Origin: JAMWZF01 sp041628615
GTDB taxonomy: Bacteria; Pseudomonadota; Alphaproteobacteria; Rhodobacterales; Rhodobacteraceae
Direction of reading: 5' to 3'
NCBI GenBank assembly: GCA_041628615.1
Contig: JBFKOW010000135.1
Coordinates: 1-10,011 of the forward strand
Length of the DNA: 10,011 bases
The notes under the pieces were generated by a model, which ran no database searches, was not told the origin of the DNA, and saw only the letters and a program-made list of their open reading frames with translations. This document shows, piece after piece, positions 5,607-10,011 of this stretch; position 1 is the stretch's first letter; every line of letters starts with the position of its first letter. Position numbers and translations under genes: made by a program.

Positions 5607-6464
5607 ATGACCGATGATCCCCGCACGCTCGTCTCGACGGAGTGGCTGGCCGCTCACCTGAAGGATCCGGACCTGCGGGTGCTGGACGGGTCGTGGCACA
5701 TGCCGGACTCGGGGCGCGACGCGCGCGCCGAATACGAGGCCGCCCATATTCCCGGTGCCCGGTTCTTCGACATCGACGAGATTTCCGACCATCGCTCGGA
5801 CCTCCCCCACATGGCGCCGCCGCCCGAGAAGTTCATGAGCCGGGTTCGCGCGCTGGGTGTCGGCGACGGCCACCAGATCGTGGTCTACGATACCGCCGGG
5901 CTGTTCAGCGCCGCCCGGGTCTGGTGGCTGTTCCGGCTGATGGGCAAGACCGATGTCGCGGTGCTGGACGGCGGTTTCCCGAAATGGCAGGCCGAGGGCC
6001 GCGAGATCGAGGACATGCCCCCGGTGATCCGCGACCGGCACATCACCGTCACCCGGCAGAACCACCTTGTCCGCGACGTCACCCAGGTCGCCCGCGCCGC
6101 GAAGCTGCGCGATCACGAGATCATCGACGCCCGCGCCGCCGCCCGGTTCCGCGGCGAGGCCCCGGAACCCCGGCCCGGCCTGCGGTCCGGGCACATCCCG
6201 GGTGCACGGTCGCTGCCCTTCGGCGAAGTCCTGAACCCGGACGGCACGATGAAGGACGCGGACAGCCTGCGAAGGGTCTTCGAGGCCGCGGGCGTGGACC
6301 TGTCAAAGCCCGCGATCACCACCTGCGGGTCCGGCGTCACGGCGGCCGTGCTCAGCCTCGCGCTGGAGCGGATCGGCAAGACGGATCACGCGGTCTATGA
6401 CGGGTCCTGGTCGGAATGGGGCACCTATCCCGACCTCGGCGTCACCACCGGACCGGCAGACTGA
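5607..6464 (+). CDS. sseA: 3-mercaptopyruvate sulfurtransferase
   Basis: 285 aa with two rhodanese domains. The inactive N-terminal domain spans about 8-135 (VLDGSWHMP at 25-33, HIPGARFFDID at 47-57, VYDTAGLFSAARVWW at 93-107). The catalytic domain spans about 160-280, with HIPGA at 196-200 and the active loop CGSGVTA at 240-246, Cys240 being the persulfide-forming residue. CG[ST]GVTA is the mercaptopyruvate type, unlike the CRKGVT-type loop of thiosulfate sulfurtransferase. Arginines in ARFRGE (179-184) and PRPGLRSGH fit substrate carboxylate binding. The enzyme moves sulfur from 3-mercaptopyruvate to a thiol acceptor or cyanide, releasing pyruvate, in the cytoplasm. The start ATG at 5607 has no strong ribosome-binding site, but conserved sequence begins soon after it. 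tyrB follows after only 12 bp, so the two are probably one operon. Confidence 0.95.
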   Translation: MTDDPRTLVSTEWLAAHLKDPDLRVLDGSWHMPDSGRDARAEYEAAHIPGARFFDIDEISDHRSDLPHMAPPPEKFMSRVRALGVGDGHQIVVYDTAGLFSAARVWWLFRLMGKTDVAVLDGGFPKWQAEGREIEDMPPVIRDRHITVTRQNHLVRDVTQVARAAKLRDHEIIDARAAARFRGEAPEPRPGLRSGHIPGARSLPFGEVLNPDGTMKDADSLRRVFEAAGVDLSKPAITTCGSGVTAAVLSLALERIGKTDHAVYDGSWSEWGTYPDLGVTTGPAD

Positions 6465-6469
6465 AGGAG
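6464..6469 (+). promoter_or_regulatory. Shine-Dalgarno site of tyrB
   Basis: AAGGAG begins at the last base of the sseA stop codon and lies 7 nt before the tyrB ATG. This places both genes on one transcript with possible translational coupling. Confidence 0.6.
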
Positions 6470-6476
6470 CCCGAGC

Positions 6477-7661
6477 ATGTTCGAAGACCTCAAGGAACAA
6501 CCGGCGGACAAGATCCTGTCGCTGATGGCCGCCTACCGGACCGACCCGCGGACCGACAAGATCGACCTCGGCGTCGGCGTCTACCGCAACGCGCAGGGCG
6601 TGACCCCGGTGATGCGCGCGGTCAAGGCGGCCGAGCGGCGGCTGGTCGAGGAACAGGACACCAAGGCCTATACCGGGCTGGCCGGCGACCCGGCCTTCTC
6701 GGCCGCGATGATCGACCTGATCCTTGGCGACACCGTGGACCGCGACCGGATCGCCGCCGTCGCCACCCCGGGCGGCACCGGCGCGGTGCGGCAGGCCTTC
6801 GAACTGGCGCGCATGGTGGCGCCGGGGGCGAAAGTCTGGCTGTCCAATCCGACCTGGCCGAACCATCCGTCGATCGTGAAGTTCCTCGGCATGCCGATGT
6901 CGGAATACCGCTATTTCGATTCCGCGACCGGCGAGGTCGATTTCGACGGCATGCTGGCCGATCTCGGCGGGGTTTCGGAGGGCGACGTGGTGCTGCTGCA
7001 CGGCTGCTGCCACAACCCGACCGGGGCCAACCTGACCGCCGCGCAGGTCGACGAGGTGATCGCCCTGCTCAAGGCGCGGGGCGCGGTGCCGATGGTCGAC
7101 ATCGCCTACCAGGGCTTCGGCGACGGGCTCGCCGCCGATGCCGAGGCCACCCGCGCCATCGCCGCCGCCTTCGACAACGTGCTGATCTGCGCCAGTTGCT
7201 CGAAGAACTTCGGCGTCTACCGCGAGCGGACCGGCTGCCTGCTCGCCATCACCCGCGGCGGGGCCGAGACCAGGCTGACCCAAGCGAACCTCAACTTCCT
7301 GAACCGGCAGAACTATTCCTTTCCGCCGGACCACGGCGCGCGGGTCGTCACGATGATCCTCGGCGACCCGGCGCTGCGCGCCGACTGGGAGGCCGAACTG
7401 GAGGACGTGCGCACCGGGATGCTCGGCCTGCGCGAGCAGTTGGCCGAGGAACTGCGCCAGCAGACCAACTCGGACCGGTTCGATTTCGTCGCCCGGCACC
7501 GCGGCATGTTCTCGCGGCTGGGGGTGTCCCCCGAGGTGGTCGAGCGGCTGCGCGAGGACCACGGCATCTACATGATCGGCGACAGCCGGATGAACATCGC
7601 CGGGCTCAATGCCGAGACGGTTCCGGTGCTTGCGCGGGCCATCGCCAAGGTCATGGGCTGA
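6477..7661 (+). CDS. tyrB: Aromatic amino acid/aspartate aminotransferase (class I, PLP-dependent)
   Basis: 394 aa, full length for fold-type I subgroup I-alpha aminotransferases. Visible residues are LGVGVY at 31-36, the GGTGA loop at 99-103, NPTWPNH at 124-130, HNPTG at 179-183, Asp208 and Tyr211 in VDIAYQGFGDG, the PLP Schiff-base Lys243 in SCSKNFGVYRERTG, Arg277 before NYSFPPDHGA (the position of the side-chain carboxylate arginine of AspC), and Arg371 in GDSRMNIAGLN, which binds the substrate alpha-carboxylate. From memory the sequence resembles the Paracoccus denitrificans aromatic aminotransferase closely, hence tyrB rather than aspC. It should transaminate Tyr, Phe, Trp and Asp with 2-oxoglutarate. 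Because it follows sseA by 12 bp, a cysteine aminotransferase activity that supplies 3-mercaptopyruvate is plausible; that is inference. It ends convergently with recQ, 84 bp away. Confidence 0.93.
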   Translation: MFEDLKEQPADKILSLMAAYRTDPRTDKIDLGVGVYRNAQGVTPVMRAVKAAERRLVEEQDTKAYTGLAGDPAFSAAMIDLILGDTVDRDRIAAVATPGGTGAVRQAFELARMVAPGAKVWLSNPTWPNHPSIVKFLGMPMSEYRYFDSATGEVDFDGMLADLGGVSEGDVVLLHGCCHNPTGANLTAAQVDEVIALLKARGAVPMVDIAYQGFGDGLAADAEATRAIAAAFDNVLICASCSKNFGVYRERTGCLLAITRGGAETRLTQANLNFLNRQNYSFPPDHGARVVTMILGDPALRADWEAELEDVRTGMLGLREQLAEELRQQTNSDRFDFVARHRGMFSRLGVSPEVVERLREDHGIYMIGDSRMNIAGLNAETVPVLARAIAKVMG

Positions 7662-7674
7662 GCCTCGCACCGCG

Positions 7675-7686
7675 CCGGCCGGCCGG
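7675..7686. repeat. 12-base GC palindrome after tyrB
   Basis: CCGGCCGGCCGG is self-complementary and starts 14 bases after the tyrB stop. It is followed on the plus strand by GAAAACC, with no T run, so it is not a standard terminator. Confidence 0.3.
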
Positions 7687-7691
7687 GAAAA

Positions 7692-7735
7692 CCGTGTCGG
7701 CATGACGTCGGTATCGCGTCGGTATTGCGCCGGTG
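7692..7735. repeat. Four-unit 11-bp tandem repeat between tyrB and recQ
   Basis: Consecutive 11-base units read CCGTGTCGGCA, TGACGTCGGTA, TCGCGTCGGTA and TTGCGCCGGTG. They share a YCGGY core at a fixed place in each unit; the middle two are the most alike. The 11-bp period is close to one DNA helical turn. This is the only non-coding tandem repeat I can see in the window. Confidence 0.5.
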
Positions 7736-7740
7736 CGCAA
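7725..7740. terminator. Small inverted repeat between convergent genes
   Basis: TTGCGC and GCGCAA arms flank the 4-base loop CGGT. It lies 5 bp beyond the recQ stop and 63 bp past tyrB. It could act as a weak hairpin at the end of either transcript, but neither strand has a T tract after it. It also overlaps the last unit of the 11-bp repeat. Confidence 0.25.
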
Positions 7741-7745
7741 GCGGC

Positions 7746-9788
7746 CTAGCCCGCTTCCGCGAGGATTTCGAGGAAGGCCGCGCCGAACCGCTCCGCGTAG
7801 CGGTCGCCGATCAGCCGGGCGAGGGCGGCGGCGTCGCCGGGCCGCTGCCGGGCCACCCGGGACAGTTGCGCCGGGGTGAGGGCGAGCGGTTTCTCGGTGC
7901 CGTCGACGCCGCGCGACAGGTCCTGCATCGCCGCCGCCAGCCGGTCGTAGAGCGATCCCGCCGCCTGTCCGGCGAGCCGGGCGCGGGCCGGGTGCACCTC
8001 GTCCACCGCGCCGGCGATCACCTCCAGGAAGGCGCGGCCGTAGCGGTCGAGCTTCTTGGCCCCGACGCCGCCGATCCCGGCCATCTGGTCGAGCGTCAAC
8101 GGCCGGGTCTCGGCCATCTCGATCAGGGTGCGGTCGGGGAACACGATGTAGGCGGGCACCCCGGCGGCCTCGGCCAGCGCCCGGCGCTTGGCCTTCAGCG
8201 CCGAGAGCAGCGGCGCGTGTTCCTCCGCCACCAGTTGCTTCGCCGCCGGCCGCGCGCTTCGGGCGGCGCGGATCGTGTCGCGGCGCAGGATCACCTCCTC
8301 CTCGCCGCGCAGCACCGGCCGGGCGGCCTCGGTCAGCCGCAGCCCGCCATGCCGCTCGGGATCGGGGCGCAGCAGGTCGCGGCCCAGCATCTGACGCAGG
8401 ATCGCCTGCCACTCGGCCCGCGACCACTCGGTGCCGACGCCGAAGGTGGGCAGGCGGTCGTGGCCGCGCTGGCTTACCTTGTCGGTGCCGTTGCCCAGCA
8501 CGACGTCGATCAGGTGGCCCGCGCCGAAGGTCTCGCCGGTGCGCAGCGCCGCCGACAGCGCCATCCGCACCGGGGTGGTGGCGTCGAAGGTCTCGGGCGC
8601 GGTGTCGCAGAGGTCGCAGTTGCCGCAGGGGCCGGGCAGGTCCTCGCCGAAATAGGCCAGCAGGGTCTGCCGCCGGCAGGTCAGCGCCTCGGCCAGACCC
8701 AGCAGCGCGTTGAGCCGGCCGTGGTCGGCCATCCGCCGTTCCGGCGGCGCCAGTCCTTCGTCGATCTGGGTCCGGCGGAACCGGATGTCGTCGGCACCAT
8801 ACAGTGTAAGTGTTTCCGCCGGGGCGCCGTCGCGGCCGGCGCGGCCGATTTCCTGGTAATAGGCCTCGATCGACTTCGGCAGGTCGGCATGGGCGACCCA
8901 GCGGATGTCGGGCTTGTCCACCCCCATCCCGAAGGCCACGGTCGCAGCGACGATCAGCCCGTCCTCAGTCTGGAACCGGCGTTCGACCTCGCGCCGCGCG
9001 TCGGGCTCCATCCCGCCGTGATAGGCGCAGGCGGCGTGGCCCTCGGCGGCGAGCGCGGCGGCCAGCGTCTCGGTCTTGGCGCGGGTGCCGCAATAGACGA
9101 TCCCCGGCTGCCCGGTCCGCGCTGCGGCGAAGGCGAGGATCTGCTGCCGCGGCCGGTCCTTTGGCGCGAAGGCGAGGTGGATGTTGGGCCGGTCGAAGCC
9201 GCGCAGGAAGGTCTGCGGCGGGGTGCCGTCGAACAGCTTTTCGACGATCTCTGCCCGGGTCTCGGCGTCGGCGGTGGCGGTGAAGGCGGCGAGCGGCACC
9301 CCAAGGTCCCGCCGCAGGTCGCCGATCCGCAGGTAGTCGGGCCGGAAGTCGTGGCCCCACTGGCTCACACAATGCGCCTCGTCCACCGCGATGAGCCCGA
9401 TCCCGGCCTGCCGCAGCATCCGTTGCGCGCTGCCCGAGGCGAGCCGCTCCGGCGCGAGGTAGAGCAGGCGGCAGCGCCCCTCCTGCAGCGCCCGGAACGC
9501 CGCGTCGGTCTCCTCCTCGGTGTTGCCGGAGGTCAGCGCGTGGGCCTCGACCCCGGCGTCGCGCAGCCCGCGCACCTGGTCCCGCATCAGCGCGATCAGC
9601 GGCGAGATCACCACCGTGAGCCCGTCCCGCAAGAGCGCCGGAAGCTGGAAGCAGAGCGACTTGCCGCCCCCGGTGGGCATGATCGCCAGCACGTTGTCGC
9701 CGCGGGTCACGGCGGCGACGATCTCTTCCTGGCCGGGCCGGAAGCTGTCGAAGCCGAAGATCTCCTTGAGCATCGCCGTGGGTCTCAT
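7746..9788 (-). CDS. recQ: ATP-dependent DNA helicase RecQ
   Basis: 680 aa. A motif-0 region FGFDSFRPGQ at 11-20, Walker A TGGGKS at 39-44, DEAH at 136-139 followed by the aromatic-rich loop CVSQWGHDFRPDY, motif III FTATA at 169-173, and motifs V-VI ending in QEIGRAGRDG at 312-321 make a complete SF2 RecQ core. The RecQ-Ct zinc site uses Cys371, 388, 391 and 394, followed by a winged-helix region. A canonical HRDC domain lies at about 522-594 (VPAYIVFPD, GIGGVGAKKLDRYG). About 75 further residues (606-680) look like a second, degenerate HRDC-like unit, making the protein longer than the roughly 610 aa of E. coli RecQ. It unwinds DNA 3' to 5' in recombination and fork repair. Its start codon overlaps the stop of the upstream oxidoreductase gene (ATGA), so it is probably co-translated with that gene. 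Confidence 0.96.
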   Translation of the reverse strand: MRPTAMLKEIFGFDSFRPGQEEIVAAVTRGDNVLAIMPTGGGKSLCFQLPALLRDGLTVVISPLIALMRDQVRGLRDAGVEAHALTSGNTEEETDAAFRALQEGRCRLLYLAPERLASGSAQRMLRQAGIGLIAVDEAHCVSQWGHDFRPDYLRIGDLRRDLGVPLAAFTATADAETRAEIVEKLFDGTPPQTFLRGFDRPNIHLAFAPKDRPRQQILAFAAARTGQPGIVYCGTRAKTETLAAALAAEGHAACAYHGGMEPDARREVERRFQTEDGLIVAATVAFGMGVDKPDIRWVAHADLPKSIEAYYQEIGRAGRDGAPAETLTLYGADDIRFRRTQIDEGLAPPERRMADHGRLNALLGLAEALTCRRQTLLAYFGEDLPGPCGNCDLCDTAPETFDATTPVRMALSAALRTGETFGAGHLIDVVLGNGTDKVSQRGHDRLPTFGVGTEWSRAEWQAILRQMLGRDLLRPDPERHGGLRLTEAARPVLRGEEEVILRRDTIRAARSARPAAKQLVAEEHAPLLSALKAKRRALAEAAGVPAYIVFPDRTLIEMAETRPLTLDQMAGIGGVGAKKLDRYGRAFLEVIAGAVDEVHPARARLAGQAAGSLYDRLAAAMQDLSRGVDGTEKPLALTPAQLSRVARQRPGDAAALARLIGDRYAERFGAAFLEILAEAG

Positions 9789-10011
9789 GCCACCGCCCCC
9801 TCGGGCCGGAAGCCCGGCGGGATCCGGTCGGTCCGCCCGTCGAGCACCAGGTCGGCCATCGCCTCGCCCACCAGCGGCGCGATGCCGAAGCCGATCTTGA
9901 ACCCGCCGTTGGCGATGAACTGGCCGGGATGCAACGGGTGCCCTCCGAGCACCGGCCCCCGCGACCGGGTCCGCGGCCGCACCCCGGCCCAGCGCCCGAT
10001 CACCGGCGCGC
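9785..10011 (-). CDS. C-terminal part of an FAD-dependent oxidoreductase (DAO/glycine oxidase-like, partial)
   Basis: The last 74 codons plus stop of a minus-strand gene that enters from the right edge. The visible residues include GRWAGVRPRTRSRGPVLGG, then a short beta region FIANGGFKIGFGIAPLVGE and the end ADLVLDGR. The W-A-G-x-R-P-R-T motif and the final G-x-G-x-A-P FAD-contacting segment are typical of the C-terminus of DAO-family flavoenzymes (D-amino acid dehydrogenase, glycine/sarcosine oxidase, ThiO). They oxidise an amine or amino acid with FAD; the substrate cannot be told from this end. A GTG at 10001-10003 is in frame but falls inside the conserved domain, so it is not the real start. 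The stop overlaps the recQ start by 4 bp. Confidence 0.85.
   Translation of the reverse strand, partial: APVIGRWAGVRPRTRSRGPVLGGHPLHPGQFIANGGFKIGFGIAPLVGEAMADLVLDGRTDRIPPGFRPEGAVA

Noticed and set aside
6303..7703. 466-codon open frame on the minus strand opposite tyrB
   Set aside because: It has low-complexity composition, no family motifs and complete antisense overlap with a clear aminotransferase. It is a GC shadow.
1..10011. CRISPR array, insertion sequence, prophage or toxin-antitoxin genes
   Set aside because: I see no regularly spaced direct repeats, transposase or integrase motifs, or paired short ORFs with toxin-like features. Almost all the DNA is accounted for by housekeeping and metabolic genes of uniform composition.

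Overview
The window is about 10 kb of very GC-rich, densely packed bacterial DNA. It is most likely from an alphaproteobacterium of the Rhodobacteraceae/Paracoccus type. The evidence is the strong GC bias at third codon positions (which creates long antisense shadow ORFs), an aminotransferase that reads like the aromatic aminotransferase of Paracoccus denitrificans, an SmpB with the alphaproteobacterial N-terminus, and a carnitine dehydrogenase fused to a thioesterase. I see no tRNA, rRNA, CRISPR array, insertion sequence or prophage gene. No stretch over 300 bases lacks a gene.

Left part (1-4967, all minus strand). Reading in the direction of transcription, the genes are: a rhodanese-type tRNA hydroxylase (TrhO, 4077-4967); an NAD-dependent epimerase-like protein (3145-3981); a membrane sugar-1-phosphate transferase (2537-3148); a dehydrocarnitine-cleaving BKACE/DUF849 enzyme (1605-2513); carnitine 3-dehydrogenase fused to a hot-dog thioesterase (202-1608); and the start of a gene that runs off the left edge (1-131). 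The epimerase and transferase genes overlap by ATGA and probably act together in starting a surface glycan. The BKACE and dehydrogenase genes also overlap by ATGA. Together these two encode all the activities needed to convert L-carnitine to glycine betaine.

Middle part (5049-7661, plus strand). smpB (trans-translation) diverges from trhO across an 81-bp gap. It is followed by sseA (3-mercaptopyruvate sulfurtransferase) and tyrB (aromatic/aspartate-type aminotransferase), which are 12 bp apart and probably one operon. An aminotransferase that accepts cysteine would make 3-mercaptopyruvate for SseA, so the pair may be a cysteine-sulfur module.

Right part (7746-10011, minus strand). recQ converges on tyrB across an 84-bp gap that holds a short 11-bp periodic repeat. 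recQ overlaps by ATGA the 3' end of an FAD-dependent amine/amino-acid oxidoreductase gene that enters from the right edge.

I did not find a convincing undescribed system. The points most worth a second look are the compact carnitine-to-betaine module abutting a glycan gene pair, the sseA-tyrB pairing, the possibly leaderless smpB start, and the extra HRDC-like tail on RecQ.
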